Source of the DNA: Ancylobacter defluvii
Lineage (GTDB): Bacteria > Pseudomonadota > Alphaproteobacteria > Rhizobiales > Xanthobacteraceae
Length of the DNA stretch: 64,000 nt
Reading direction: 5' to 3'
Assembly: GCF_018390605.1 (NCBI RefSeq)
Contig: NZ_JAHBGD010000016.1
Location: 61,644-125,643, forward strand
Part shown: in pieces, positions 17,241 through 26,904 of the stretch
Numbering within the stretch: position 1 is the first letter of the stretch
How the letters are laid out: each line of letters begins with the position of its first letter
The notes under the pieces: model-generated
Database searches by the model: none
Told to the model about the DNA's origin: nothing
Seen by the model: only the letters and a program-made list of their open reading frames with translations
Translations under genes and position numbers: made by a program

Positions 17241-20200
17241 ATGGCCGAGGCGGATGTCGGGTTCGTCCATCTCCACGTCCACTCCTCCTTCTCGCTGCTG
17301 GAGGGGGCGCTGCCGGTCGGCAAGCTTGCCGAACTGGTCAAGAAGGACCGCCAGCCCGCCATCGCCCTGACCGATACCGGCAATCTGTTCGGCGCGCTGG
17401 AATTCTCCGAGAAGATGGCCGGCGCCGGCATTCAGCCCATCGTCGGCTGTTCGCTCGCCATCGATTTCGCCGACCAGGCCGGCCGCGGGCCGGCGCATGC
17501 CCTGCGCCCGCGCATCGTGCTGCTCGCTGCCGACGAGACCGGCTGGGGTCATCTGATGGAGCTGGTGTCGCGCTCCTATCTCGACACCGCCGATGACGGC
17601 GCCCCGCACATCAAGATGGAGTGGCTGGAGGCCCACCATGCGGGGCTCATCGCGCTCACCGGCGGGCCGTCCGGCCCGATCGACCGGGCTTTGGCGCTTG
17701 GGACGCCGGACGTTGCGACCCAGCGGCTGGAGGCGCTGAAGGCGCTGTTCGGCGATCGGCTGTATGTCGAGATCCAGCGCCACGGCATCGGCGAGGAGCG
17801 GCGGATCGAGCGCGCGCTCATCGAGCTGGCCTACCGCATGCAGCTGCCGCTGGTCGCCGCCAACGAACCGTTCTTCGCTGCTCAGGACGATTACGAGGCG
17901 CATGATGCGCTGATCTGCATCGCCGAGGGACGCCTTGTCGCCGAGGACGGGCGCCGCCAGCTCACCCCCCAGCATCGCTTCCGCACCCGCGCGGAGATGA
18001 TGGAGCTGTTCGCCGACCTTCCCGAGGCGCTCGCCAACACCATCGAGGTTGCGCGGCGCTGCGCCTATCGCCCGCGCACCGTGAAGCCGATCCTGCCACG
18101 CTTCACCATGGAGCGCGACGAGGCGGAAGAACTGCGGGTGCAGGCGGAGGAGGGGCTCACCGCCCGGCTTGCCGTGCACGGCCCGGCACCGGGGCTGACC
18201 GAGAAGGACTATCACGACCGGCTCGCCTTCGAGCTCAGCATCATCGAGAAGATGAAGTTCCCCGGCTACTTCCTGATCGTGTCGGACTTCATCAAATGGG
18301 CAAAGGCGCACGGCATTCCGGTGGGGCCGGGGCGTGGCTCGGGCGCCGGCTCGCTGGTCGCCTATTCGCTCACCATCACCGATCTCGACCCGCTGCGCTT
18401 CGGCCTGCTGTTCGAGCGCTTCCTGAACCCCGAGCGCGTGTCGATGCCCGACTTCGACATCGACTTCTGCCAGGAACGGCGCGACGAGGTGATCCGCTAT
18501 GTGCAGCAGCGCTACGGCCGCGGCCAGGTGGCGCAGATCATCACCTTCGGTACGCTGCAGGCGCGCGGCGTGCTGCGCGACGTCGGCCGTGTGCTGGAAA
18601 TGCCCTATGGCCAGGTCGACAAGCTCTGCAAGCTGGTGCCGCAGAACCCGGCCAACCCGGTCACGCTGAAGCAGGCGATCAATGACGAGCCGCGCCTGCA
18701 GGCCGAGGCCGAAGCCAATCCGGTGGTGAAACGCGCCTTCGACATCGCCACCCGCCTCGAAGGGCTCAACCGCCACGCCTCGACCCACGCCGCCGGCATC
18801 GTGATCGGCGACCGGCCGCTGGCGCAGCTGGTGCCGCTATACCGCGATCCACGCTCCGACATGCCGGTGACGCAGTACAACATGAAGTGGGTCGAGCAGG
18901 CCGGGCTGGTGAAGTTCGACTTCCTCGGCCTGAAGACACTCACCGTATTGCAGACGGCGGTGCGCCTCGTCGCCCAGAGCGGCATCGAGCTCAACCTCGG
19001 CACCATCCCGCTCGACGACAAGAAGAGCTACGCCATGCTCACCCGTGGCGAGACGGTGGGGGTGTTCCAGGTGGAAAGCGCCGGCATGCGGCGCGCCCTC
19101 GTCGACATGAAGCCGGACCGGCTGGAGGACATCATCGCGCTGGTGGCGCTGTATCGTCCGGGCCCGATGGCCAATATCCCGGTCTATTGCGCGGTGAAGA
19201 ACGGGCAGGAGCAGGCGGTCTACGCCCATCCCGCGCTGGAGGGCAGCCTCAAGGAGACCTACGGCGTCATCATCTACCAGGAACAGGTGATGCAGATCGC
19301 CCAGACCTTGTCGGGCTATTCGCTCGGCGAGGCGGACCTGCTGCGCCGCGCCATGGGCAAGAAGATCCGCGCCGAGATGGACAAGCAGCGCGAGCGCTTC
19401 GTCGACGGCGCGGTGGCGAACAGCGTGCCGAAGGCCAAGGCCTCGGAGATCTTCGACCTGCTCGCCAAGTTCGCCGACTACGGCTTCAACAAGAGCCACG
19501 CGGCGGCCTATGCGTTGGTATCGTACCAGACCGCCTATCTGAAGGCGAACTATCCCACCGAGTTCCTCGCCGCCTCGATGACGCTCGACATGGGCAATAC
19601 CGACAAGCTGGCGGAATTCCGCCAGGATGCGCAGCGGCTCGGCATCACCGTGGTGCCGCCCTCGGTGAACCATTCGGGCCGCGAATTCGCGGTGGAGAAG
19701 GGATGCATCCTCTACGCGCTCGCCGCCATCAAGGGCGTCGGGCTGCAGGCGGTCGATGCCATCGTCGAGGCGCGCGGCGACCGGCCGTTCAAGGATCTCG
19801 CCGATTTCGCCGCCCGCATCAACGCCAAGGCGCTGAACAAGCGCACCATGGAGAGCCTGGTGAACGCCGGCGCCTTCGACACGCTGGAGCCGAACCGCGC
19901 CCGCGCGGCGGCGGCGGTCGAGGCGGTGCTCGGCCACGCGGCGGCGGCCGGCGCCGAGGCGGCGCTCGGGCAGGGCAACATGTTCGGCGGTCCGTCGATG
20001 GCGGCGGATCTGCGCATCCCCAATGTCGAGGCGTGGCTGCCGGCCGAGCGGCTGCAGAAGGAATATGACGCCATCGGCTTCTTCCTCACCGGCCATCCGC
20101 TCGATGACTACGGCAAGACGCTGGAACGTTTCCGCGTGCAGCGCTGGAGCGACTTCTCCCGCTCGGTGCGCGCCGGTGCCACCGCCGGGCGGCTGGCCGC

Positions 20201-20675
20201 CACCGTGGTGAGCAAACAGGAGCGCCGCACCAAGACCGGCAACAAGATGGGTATTGTCGGCCTGTCGGATCCCTCCGGCCAGTTCGAGGCGGTGTTGTTC
20301 TCCGAATCACTGAACCAGTTCCGCGACCTACTGGAGCCGGGGAGGGCGCTGCTCCTCCACGTCGCCGCCGAGTTGCAGGGCGAGGATGTCCGCGCCCGCA
20401 TCCAGACGTGCGAGCCGCTCGACGAGGCCGCCTCCAAGATGCAGAAGGCGTTGCGCATCTTCCTGCGCTCGCCGGATCCGCTGGAAAGCGTGGCGTCGCG
20501 GCTCGGTTCGCTCGGCGGCGGGCGCGGTGATGGCGAGGTGGCCATCGTGCTGCTGCTCGGCGAGCGCGGCGAGACCGAGGTCGAGGTGAAGCTTCCCGGC
20601 CGCTTCGGCCTCTCCCCGCAGATCGCCGGCGCCATCAAGGCGGTGCCCGGCGTGGTGGCGGTGGAGATGCACTGA
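17241..20675 (+). CDS. dnaE: DNA polymerase III subunit alpha
   Basis: A 1144-residue replicative polymerase (family C). The N-terminal PHP domain begins FVHLHVHSSFSLLEGAL; the palm domain carries the catalytic aspartates in SMPDFDIDFCQERRDEVIRY near residue 402 and GRGSGAGSLVAYSLTITDLD just before; a helix-hairpin-helix region, OB domain (VSKQERRTKTGNKMGIVGL) and C-terminal domain follow. ATG 17241 is preferred over the in-frame GTG at 17217 because GGAGGA precedes it at a good distance. Length and the lolD-dnaE-rpsB neighbourhood fit dnaE1 rather than the mutagenic ImuC. The SOS promoter 230 nt upstream has no clear terminator after the micropeptide, so SOS read-through into dnaE is possible. 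Confidence 0.96.
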   Translation: MAEADVGFVHLHVHSSFSLLEGALPVGKLAELVKKDRQPAIALTDTGNLFGALEFSEKMAGAGIQPIVGCSLAIDFADQAGRGPAHALRPRIVLLAADETGWGHLMELVSRSYLDTADDGAPHIKMEWLEAHHAGLIALTGGPSGPIDRALALGTPDVATQRLEALKALFGDRLYVEIQRHGIGEERRIERALIELAYRMQLPLVAANEPFFAAQDDYEAHDALICIAEGRLVAEDGRRQLTPQHRFRTRAEMMELFADLPEALANTIEVARRCAYRPRTVKPILPRFTMERDEAEELRVQAEEGLTARLAVHGPAPGLTEKDYHDRLAFELSIIEKMKFPGYFLIVSDFIKWAKAHGIPVGPGRGSGAGSLVAYSLTITDLDPLRFGLLFERFLNPERVSMPDFDIDFCQERRDEVIRYVQQRYGRGQVAQIITFGTLQARGVLRDVGRVLEMPYGQVDKLCKLVPQNPANPVTLKQAINDEPRLQAEAEANPVVKRAFDIATRLEGLNRHASTHAAGIVIGDRPLAQLVPLYRDPRSDMPVTQYNMKWVEQAGLVKFDFLGLKTLTVLQTAVRLVAQSGIELNLGTIPLDDKKSYAMLTRGETVGVFQVESAGMRRALVDMKPDRLEDIIALVALYRPGPMANIPVYCAVKNGQEQAVYAHPALEGSLKETYGVIIYQEQVMQIAQTLSGYSLGEADLLRRAMGKKIRAEMDKQRERFVDGAVANSVPKAKASEIFDLLAKFADYGFNKSHAAAYALVSYQTAYLKANYPTEFLAASMTLDMGNTDKLAEFRQDAQRLGITVVPPSVNHSGREFAVEKGCILYALAAIKGVGLQAVDAIVEARGDRPFKDLADFAARINAKALNKRTMESLVNAGAFDTLEPNRARAAAAVEAVLGHAAAAGAEAALGQGNMFGGPSMAADLRIPNVEAWLPAERLQKEYDAIGFFLTGHPLDDYGKTLERFRVQRWSDFSRSVRAGATAGRLAATVVSKQERRTKTGNKMGIVGLSDPSGQFEAVLFSESLNQFRDLLEPGRALLLHVAAELQGEDVRARIQTCEPLDEAASKMQKALRIFLRSPDPLESVASRLGSLGGGRGDGEVAIVLLLGERGETEVEVKLPGRFGLSPQIAGAIKAVPGVVAVEMH

Positions 20676-20687
20676 GGCGTGGGAACG

Positions 20688-21266
20688 ATGCGGGGACGGT
20701 CGACGGCGAGCGCCTTCGCGGAGTGGGTATTTGAACAACAGCGGCCGGATTATCAGTCGCCGAGTTCGTCATTGAAGAGCAATAGACTTGAACTGGGCAG
20801 ATTCGATCATGCCGAAATCGATGTAGTCAAGAAAAAATCTTGGTTTTTGGATCATAGCGTCGGCGGGGGCGGCGGATATCGGACACACTTCGTTGATGAT
20901 GGTGTGTCAGTATTTTTTGCATCGAACCTGATAGTTGATGACTCCCCCGTCCGGTGTCGACCTGATCTTATTTTGACCAATGATCTAGCCGGGCACGTCA
21001 TTATTATTGAAAGAAAGACCACATATCAGTTTCGTTTGCTCAATGATAAGGAGAATTGGGACAATGCGGAGTGTCAATTGTGGTGTTATTCATACATTGA
21101 TAATCTTGCCTTTTATGATCGGGTAACTTTGATTTGTGAGCGTTGGGTGAGGCGGGGCACGCAGTTGGTTGCCCTGCCAAGTCCAATGGTTTGGTTCAAG
21201 GGCACAGCAGAGCACGAAAGGCACTGTCGGCGCTATTTCGAGCGCTATGGCGGACTGCTCTTCTAA
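20688..21266 (+). CDS. lone PD-(D/E)XK (RecB/Cas4-like) nuclease candidate in an AT-rich islet
   Basis: A 192-residue protein not matched to a named family. It shows a nuclease-type motif series: RPDLILTNDL (D93), VIIIERKTT (E108, K110) and QLWCYSY (Q130, Y134), i.e. PD...ExK followed by QxxxY as in RecB, Cas4 and related PD-(D/E)XK enzymes. The helix before, and the strand order around these motifs, also fit. Codon use is unlike the neighbours: many AAA, ATT, GAT and TTT codons and visibly lower GC, a sign of transfer. ATG 20688 lies 12 nt after the dnaE stop; an in-frame GTG at 20679 is an alternative. No cas, helicase or methylase gene is adjacent. It could be a defence, repair or decay-bound gene. 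Confidence 0.65.
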   Translation: MRGRSTASAFAEWVFEQQRPDYQSPSSSLKSNRLELGRFDHAEIDVVKKKSWFLDHSVGGGGGYRTHFVDDGVSVFFASNLIVDDSPVRCRPDLILTNDLAGHVIIIERKTTYQFRLLNDKENWDNAECQLWCYSYIDNLAFYDRVTLICERWVRRGTQLVALPSPMVWFKGTAEHERHCRRYFERYGGLLF

Positions 21267-21293
21267 TCGTGCTGGTCCTCAGTTCGCTGCGAC

Positions 21294-21321
21294 TTGCGCA
21301 CGGGCGATGCCTCGCCTATAA
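21294..21321 (+). promoter_or_regulatory. possible rpsB promoter
   Basis: TTGCGC (21294-21299), a 16-nt spacer and CTATAA (21316-21321), within a gap of 187 nt upstream of rpsB. Fits the alphaproteobacterial sigma-70 pattern moderately; no direct evidence. Confidence 0.35.
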
Positions 21322-21453
21322 GCCGCGCCATCCCGCACGCGGACCACGCGGCCGGGCTCTCTTCCTATGGTCGAGGCCCATAGTCGCTCCGGTGTCGATG
21401 CCGAATTCCCGGCTCGGCTATGTCCGCGGAGGCTAACCGGAAGAGAGACGACC

Positions 21454-22452
21454 ATGGCACTTCCCGATTTCACCATGCGTCAGCTGCTTGAAGCTGGCGT
21501 GCATTTCGGCCATCAGTCCCACCGCTGGAACCCGAAGATGGCCCCGTTCATCTTCGGCACCCGCAACAACATCCACATCATCGACCTCGCCCAGACGGTG
21601 CCCTCGCTGGCCCGTGCGCTGCAGGTGGTGTCCGACACCGTGGCCCGCGGCGGCCGCGTGCTGTTCGTCGGCACCAAGCGCCAGGCGGCCGATGCGGTGG
21701 CCGATGCGGCCAAGCGTTCGGCGCAGTATTACGTCAACTCCCGCTGGCTCGGCGGCATGCTGACCAACTGGAAGACCATCTCGCACTCCATCGCCCGCCT
21801 GAAGAAGCTCGAAGAGCTGCTCAATGCCGGCGAAGGCGTCGGCTACACCAAGAAGGAGCGCCTGACGCTCCAGCGCGAGAAGGAAAAGCTCGATCGCGCC
21901 CTTGGCGGCATCCGCGACATGGGCGGCCTGCCGGACCTGCTGTTCGTGATCGACACCAACAAGGAAGACCTCGCCGTCGCCGAAGCGCGTCGCCTGGGCA
22001 TCCCGGTTGCGGCGATCCTCGACACCAACTGCGATCCGGACGGCATCTCCTATCCGGTGCCGGGCAATGACGACGCCGGCCGCGCCATCAACCTCTATTG
22101 CGACCTGATCGCCCGTGCCGCCATTGACGGCATCGGCCGCGCCCAGGGCGATTTCGGTGTCGATATCGGCGCCGCCGAAGTGCCGCTGATCGAGGACCTT
22201 CCCGCCGAGACCATCTGGTCGAGCTTCGAGCCGCTGTCCGGTCCGCGTGGCCCGGCCGACGACCTGAAGAAGCTGACCGGCGTTTCCCCGGCCATCGAGA
22301 AGAAGCTGACCGATCTCGGCATCTTCCACTTCTCGCAGATCGCCGGCCTCGACGCCGCCGATGCGCACCGGATCGGTGAAGAAGTCGGTCTGCCGGGTCG
22401 CGTCGACGGCTGGGTCGCCCAGGCCAAGGAGCTGACCGCCGAGGTCGAGTGA
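21454..22452 (+). CDS. rpsB: 30S ribosomal protein S2 with C-terminal extension
   Basis: A 332-residue S2, needed to bind S1 and complete the small subunit. The core starts [20 protein letters not shown] and includes [19 protein letters not shown] and the Asp/His region [20 protein letters not shown]. Beyond the usual end (about residue 250) there is an extension of about 80 residues containing [17 protein letters not shown] and [20 protein letters not shown], a helix-hairpin-helix-like domain. This extended form is known in alphaproteobacteria. The ATG at 21454 follows GGAAGAGAG. Confidence 0.96.
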   Translation: MALPDFTMRQLLEAGVHFGHQSHRWNPKMAPFIFGTRNNIHIIDLAQTVPSLARALQVVSDTVARGGRVLFVGTKRQAADAVADAAKRSAQYYVNSRWLGGMLTNWKTISHSIARLKKLEELLNAGEGVGYTKKERLTLQREKEKLDRALGGIRDMGGLPDLLFVIDTNKEDLAVAEARRLGIPVAAILDTNCDPDGISYPVPGNDDAGRAINLYCDLIARAAIDGIGRAQGDFGVDIGAAEVPLIEDLPAETIWSSFEPLSGPRGPADDLKKLTGVSPAIEKKLTDLGIFHFSQIAGLDAADAHRIGEEVGLPGRVDGWVAQAKELTAEVE

Positions 22453-22505
22453 CCGGCGCGGACGTCTCGCGGCGGCGGTAAGCTGCCGCTCGGATCATGA
22501 GTACG

Positions 22506-22534
22506 CGGCCGGCCCGGAACCCTCCGGCCGGCCG
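22506..22534 (+). terminator. hairpin between rpsB and tsf
   Basis: CGGCCGGCC (22506-22514) and GGCCGGCCG (22526-22534) form a perfect 9-bp stem with an 11-nt loop. There is no T-run after it, so it may attenuate read-through or protect the upstream RNA rather than terminate fully. E. coli also has an attenuator at this position of the operon. Confidence 0.4.
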
Positions 22535-22614
22535 TGTCGTCAAATGACACATGCGCGAATGATACGTCGCACGTGACACCTGCGATTCGTGTCGATTGGA
22601 ATGAGGAACGGAAC

Positions 22615-23538
22615 ATGGCCAACATCACCGCGGGCATGGTGAAGGAGCTGCGCGAGAAGACCGGCGCGGGCATGATGGACTGCAAGAACGCGCTCGGCGA
22701 AGTCGAGGGCGACATCGAGGCCGCCATCGACTGGCTGCGCAAGAAGGGCCTGGCCAAGGCCGCCAAGAAGGCCGGCCGCGTCGCCGCCGAAGGCCTGATC
22801 GGCCTCGCGCTGGCCGGCACCAAGGGCGTGGTGGTCGAGGTGAACTCCGAGACCGACTTCGTCGCCCGCAACGAGCAGTTCCAGGCGCTGGTGCGCAACA
22901 TTGCCCAGGTGGCGCTTAGCGCCGGCGACGACGTCGCGGCGATCGGCGCGGCGGCCTATCCGGCCGGCGGCACCGTCAGCGAGGCGGTCTCCAGCGCCGT
23001 CGCCACCATCGGCGAGCACATGAACCTGCGTCGCGCCAAGGAGCTGTCGGTCACCTCGGGTGTCGTCGCCAGCTACATCCACGGCTCGGTGGGCGAAGGC
23101 CTCGGCAAGATCGGCGTGCTGGTCGCGCTCGAATCGACCGGCAAGGCCGATGAGCTCGCCGCGCTCGGCCGCCAGATCGCCATGCATGTCGCCGCCGCCA
23201 ACCCGCAGGCGCTCGACGCCGCCGGCATCGACGCCGACGTCGTCGCCCGCGAGCGCGGCGTGCTGGCCGAGAAGGCCAAGGCCTCCGGCAAGCCGGACAA
23301 CGTGGTCGAGAAGATCGTCGAGAGCGGCCTGAAGACCTTCTACAAGGAAGTCACGCTCGTCGAGCAGCCCTTCATCCACGAGCCCTCCAAGACCGTCGCC
23401 CAGGCGGTGAAGGAGAGCGAGGGCAAGGTCGGCGCGCCGGTGAAGGTCACCGGCTTCGTGCGCTTCGCCCTCGGCGAGGGCGTCGAGAAGCAGGAGAGCG
23501 ACTTCGCCGCCGAAGTCGCCGCCGCCGCCGGCGCCTGA
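22615..23538 (+). CDS. tsf: elongation factor Ts
   Basis: A 307-residue guanine nucleotide exchange factor for EF-Tu. The N-terminal UBA-like module [20 protein letters not shown] and the core [11 protein letters not shown] motif are clear; two core subdomains and the coiled-coil insertion follow. Length is normal. The ATG at 22615 has AATGAGGAACGG upstream, and an open frame 27 codons longer has no family support. A terminator-like hairpin lies 28 nt downstream. Confidence 0.97.
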   Translation: MANITAGMVKELREKTGAGMMDCKNALGEVEGDIEAAIDWLRKKGLAKAAKKAGRVAAEGLIGLALAGTKGVVVEVNSETDFVARNEQFQALVRNIAQVALSAGDDVAAIGAAAYPAGGTVSEAVSSAVATIGEHMNLRRAKELSVTSGVVASYIHGSVGEGLGKIGVLVALESTGKADELAALGRQIAMHVAAANPQALDAAGIDADVVARERGVLAEKAKASGKPDNVVEKIVESGLKTFYKEVTLVEQPFIHEPSKTVAQAVKESEGKVGAPVKVTGFVRFALGEGVEKQESDFAAEVAAAAGA

Positions 23539-23565
23539 GACGCAGAACGCGTTTGTTGATAAGAC

Positions 23566-23604
23566 CACGCCGGGGGCGCCAGCAGCGCGTCCGGCGTGTT
23601 TTAT
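23566..23604 (+). terminator. rho-independent terminator after tsf
   Basis: CACGCCGG (23566-23573) pairs perfectly with CCGGCGTG (23591-23598) and is followed at once by TTTTATT. It closes the rpsB-tsf unit and separates it from pyrH. Confidence 0.8.
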
Positions 23605-23650
23605 TGTGGCGGCGCGGTTCGGCGTCGCGCGAAGTATGAAAAGGTGCCTC

Positions 23651-24385
23651 ATGTCGCAGTCGGCGGAACCGCAGGAAATCCATTACCGGCGGGTGCTGGT
23701 GAAGGTGTCCGGTGAGGCGCTGATGGGCAGCGAGGCGTTCGGCCTGCACTGGCCGACCATCGAGGGCATCGCCCGCGACCTCGCCGATGCCCGCGGCACC
23801 GGCGCCGAGGTGGCGGTGGTGGTCGGCGGCGGCAACATCCTGCGCGGCGCCAGCGTCGCCGGTCGCGGCCTCGACCGCGCCACCGCCGATCACATGGGCA
23901 TGCTGGCGACGGTGATGAACGCCCTCGCTCTGGAGAAGGCGATCGAGGAGGCCGGCTCGCCGGCCCGTACGCTCTCCGCCATTCCGATGCCGACCATCTG
24001 CGAGCCCTATGCCCGCCAGACCGCCTCGCGGCACCTTTCGCGCGGGCGCATCGTGGTGCTGGCCGGCGGCACCGGCAATCCGTACTTCACCACCGATACC
24101 GGTGCCGTGCTGCGCGCCGCCGAGCTCGAATGCGACGCGGTGATGAAGGCGACCAATGTCGACGGCGTCTATACCGCCGATCCCAAGCTCGATCCGACCG
24201 CCACCCGCTATGAGCGGCTCACCCATGACGAGGCCTTGACCAAGGATCTCAAGATCATGGACGCCGCCGCCTTTGCGCTGGCGCGGGAGGCGAAGCTGCC
24301 GATCATCGTGTTCTCCATCCGCCAGCCCGGCGCCATCGAGGACGCGGTGCGGGGCAGGGGCCGTTCCACCACCGTCGCGCCGTAG
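23651..24385 (+). CDS. pyrH: uridylate kinase
   Basis: A 244-residue bacterial UMP kinase of the amino acid kinase fold, making UDP for nucleotide and envelope synthesis. Markers are [14 protein letters not shown] at the N-terminus, [11 protein letters not shown], and [20 protein letters not shown] with [17 protein letters not shown] 23651 is preferred; an in-frame ATG five codons earlier (23636) is possible. frr follows after 176 nt that seem to hold a promoter. Confidence 0.96.
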   Translation: MSQSAEPQEIHYRRVLVKVSGEALMGSEAFGLHWPTIEGIARDLADARGTGAEVAVVVGGGNILRGASVAGRGLDRATADHMGMLATVMNALALEKAIEEAGSPARTLSAIPMPTICEPYARQTASRHLSRGRIVVLAGGTGNPYFTTDTGAVLRAAELECDAVMKATNVDGVYTADPKLDPTATRYERLTHDEALTKDLKIMDAAAFALAREAKLPIIVFSIRQPGAIEDAVRGRGRSTTVAP

Positions 24386-24448
24386 CCGGCGGCTGCCGGC
24401 GTCCTCGCTCCATGCCGCGCTGCGGCATGCAATAAGGCGCCTGCGTGC

Positions 24449-24477
24449 TTGCCTCGCGCGGCAAACCATCTGATATA
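24449..24477 (+). promoter_or_regulatory. possible frr promoter
   Basis: TTGCCT (24449-24454), a 17-nt spacer and GATATA (24472-24477), 85 nt upstream of the frr ATG in an otherwise GC-rich gap. Confidence 0.4.
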
Positions 24478-24561
24478 GCCGGGTCCGGCCGCTTGCGGCG
24501 CTGGCGCCGCCTCGAGCGGGCAGCGCGGTGTGAGCCCGGCGCAGCAAGAAGAGGGTTCGCT

Positions 24562-25125
24562 ATGAGCACTGGTTCGACCGATATTGCCGATCTTAAGCGC
24601 CGCATGCAGGGCGCCATCGGCGTCCTTAAGCAGGAACTGAGTGGCCTGCGTACCGGACGCGCCTCCGCGAGCCTCCTGGAGCCGATCCAGGTGGACGCCT
24701 ACGGCTCACACATGCCGCTCAACCAGTGCGCTTCGGTGAACGTGCCGGAGCCGCGCCTGCTCTCGGTTCAGGTCTGGGATCGCGGCATGGTGTCGGCGGT
24801 GGAGAAGGCGATCCGCGATTCCAATCTCGGCCTCAACCCGCAGACCGAGGGCCAGGTGATCCGGGTGCGCATTCCCGAGCTCACCCAGGACCGCCGCCAG
24901 GAACTGGTGAAGGTCGCCCACAAATATGCGGAAGCGGCCAAGGTCTCGGTGCGCCATGTGCGCCGCGACGGCATGGACAGCCTGAAGAAGGCGGAGAAGG
25001 ACGGCGACATCAGCGCCGACGAGCAGACCCGGCTGTCGGATCAGGTGCAGAAGGCCACCGACCAGTCGATCGCCGAGGTCGACCAGGTGCTGGCGACCAA
25101 GGAAAAGGAAATCCTGGCGGTTTGA
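24562..25125 (+). CDS. frr: ribosome recycling factor
   Basis: A 187-residue factor that splits post-termination ribosomes together with EF-G. It shows the family hallmarks [20 protein letters not shown], the domain II region, and the C-terminal helix [20 protein letters not shown]. The ATG at 24562 follows AAGAAGAGGG. uppS starts within about 35 nt. Confidence 0.97.
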   Translation: MSTGSTDIADLKRRMQGAIGVLKQELSGLRTGRASASLLEPIQVDAYGSHMPLNQCASVNVPEPRLLSVQVWDRGMVSAVEKAIRDSNLGLNPQTEGQVIRVRIPELTQDRRQELVKVAHKYAEAAKVSVRHVRRDGMDSLKKAEKDGDISADEQTRLSDQVQKATDQSIAEVDQVLATKEKEILAV

Positions 25126-25159
25126 GCGCAGGCCGGGCGACGGCGCGGAGTTGGCCTCC

Positions 25160-25951
25160 TTGAAGATCGCGAAGTTCGACGTGTCAGACGATGCACCGAT
25201 CGAGGACGGGCGGCCGGCGACGGCTGCGCCCGCCGGCCCGGTGCCGCGGCATGTCGCCATCATCATGGACGGCAACGGCCGCTGGGCGACGTCGCACGGC
25301 CTGCCGCGCTTCGAGGGGCATCGCCGCGGCGTCGAGGCGGTGCGCCGCACCATCGCCGCCGCCATCGAGCTCGGCATCGAGGCGCTGACCGTGTTCAGTT
25401 TCTCCAGCGAGAACTGGACGCGCCCCGAGGGCGAGGTCGACGAGCTGATGGGGCTGCTGAAGCTGTTCATCCGCAGGGATCTTCACGATCTCCACACCCG
25501 CAATGTGCGGGTGCGCATCCTCGGCGAGGGGCATCCGCGCGACGGCGAGATCCAGGCGATGCTGCGCGAGGCGGAGAGCCTGACCGGCGGCAATACCGGC
25601 CTCACCCTGGCCGTCGCCTTCAATTACGGCTCGCAGAACGAGATCGCCCGTGCCGCCCGCACCCTGGCGCGGGAAGTGGCGGCCGGGCGGCTGTCGCCGG
25701 AGGACATCACCCCGGCGCGGCTTGCCGGCGCGCTCGACACCGTGGGCCTGCCGCCGCTCGATCTGGTCATCCGCACCAGCGGCGAGCAAAGACTGTCCAA
25801 CTTCCTGCTCTGGCAGGCGGCCTATGCCGAGCTGGTCTTCCTGCCGGTGCTGTGGCCGGATTTCGATCGCGGCTGGTTCGAGCAGGCGCTGGCCGAATTC
25901 GCCTCCCGCGAGCGGCGATTCGGCGGCCTCGATGCGGCAGGGCGTACGTGA
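25160..25951 (+). CDS. uppS: isoprenyl transferase (undecaprenyl diphosphate synthase)
   Basis: A cis-prenyltransferase of about 263 residues making the C55 carrier lipid for peptidoglycan and O-antigen. Motifs: [13 protein letters not shown] with the catalytic Asp, [11 protein letters not shown], and [20 protein letters not shown]. There is no ATG before the first motif. TTG 25160 has GGAG at 25147-25150 at a suitable distance and is chosen; TTG 25151 and GTG 25181 are alternatives, so the start is uncertain. The last 20 nt overlap cdsA. Confidence 0.9.
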   Translation: MKIAKFDVSDDAPIEDGRPATAAPAGPVPRHVAIIMDGNGRWATSHGLPRFEGHRRGVEAVRRTIAAAIELGIEALTVFSFSSENWTRPEGEVDELMGLLKLFIRRDLHDLHTRNVRVRILGEGHPRDGEIQAMLREAESLTGGNTGLTLAVAFNYGSQNEIARAARTLAREVAAGRLSPEDITPARLAGALDTVGLPPLDLVIRTSGEQRLSNFLLWQAAYAELVFLPVLWPDFDRGWFEQALAEFASRERRFGGLDAAGRT

Positions 25952-26771
25952 CTTGATCATCGGTGCCGATTTTCTGCCGCGCCTCGGCTCGGCGCTGGTG
26001 CTGGGCCCGCTGGTTATCGGCGCGGCGGCCTGGGGCGGGCGGCCGTTCGTGCTGCTGTGCTTCCTCGCCAGCCTGATGCTGCTGCAGGAATGGGCCAGGA
26101 TGGTGTGCCTGCCGCGCCTGCCCGGCATTCTCGCGCTTGGCGGCGGCGGCATCGCCTGCGCCCTGTTCGCCCTGGTGGCGGGACCGCCGATGCTGACCCT
26201 GGCGCTGCCGGCCGGGGCGCTCGCGGCGGCGCTCATCCTGCGCGGCGGGCTGACGCCGCGGCTCTGGGCGCTGCTCGGCGTGCTCTATGCCGGCGCGCTG
26301 GCCTTCTCGCTTACCCTGCTGCGGCTCGATCTCGGCTTCGGGCTGGTGGCGATAATCTGGCTGCTGGCGGTGGTGTGGACCACCGACATCGCCGCCTATT
26401 TCTGCGGACGCCTCATCGGCGGGCCGAAACTGTGGCCGCGGGTCAGCCCCAACAAGACCTGGTCGGGCGCCCTTGGCGGCGTGATGTTCGCGGTGGGGGC
26501 GGGCATGCTGACGGTGTGGCTCGCCGGTATCGAATCGTCGCTGCTCGCCGCCCCGGCGGCGTTTGCGGCCAGCGCCTGCAGCCAGGCCGGCGATTTGTTC
26601 GAATCGTCGATGAAGCGCCGGTTCGGGGTGAAGGATTCCGGCCATCTCATTCCCGGCCATGGCGGGCTGATGGACCGGCTGGACGGGCTGGTCGCGGCGG
26701 CGGTGCTCGCCTGCCTCATCGGCCTCGCGCGCGATCCCGCCTCGCCGGCCGCCGGCCTGCTGGTTTGGTGA
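25932..26771 (+). CDS. cdsA: phosphatidate cytidylyltransferase
   Basis: A 279-residue polytopic inner-membrane enzyme converting phosphatidate and CTP to CDP-diacylglycerol. The family signature is at the C-terminal half: [12 protein letters not shown] followed by [23 protein letters not shown] 25932 overlaps uppS by 20 nt; TTG 25953, just after the uppS stop, is a possible alternative. In related genomes dxr follows here, but the next gene is rseP after 133 nt. Confidence 0.93.
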   Translation: MRQGVRDLIIGADFLPRLGSALVLGPLVIGAAAWGGRPFVLLCFLASLMLLQEWARMVCLPRLPGILALGGGGIACALFALVAGPPMLTLALPAGALAAALILRGGLTPRLWALLGVLYAGALAFSLTLLRLDLGFGLVAIIWLLAVVWTTDIAAYFCGRLIGGPKLWPRVSPNKTWSGALGGVMFAVGAGMLTVWLAGIESSLLAAPAAFAASACSQAGDLFESSMKRRFGVKDSGHLIPGHGGLMDRLDGLVAAAVLACLIGLARDPASPAAGLLVW

Positions 26772-26904
26772 GCCGGGCGGGGAAACGCGCCGCAAATGTG
26801 GCAGGCTGCCGTTTCTCTGCCAAACTTGGCAGCGACATCATGGCGGCAACATCTCAGGCGAGCCTATCGCGGCCCGCGGTCGATGCGCAGATGAGGAAAA
26901 CGAA

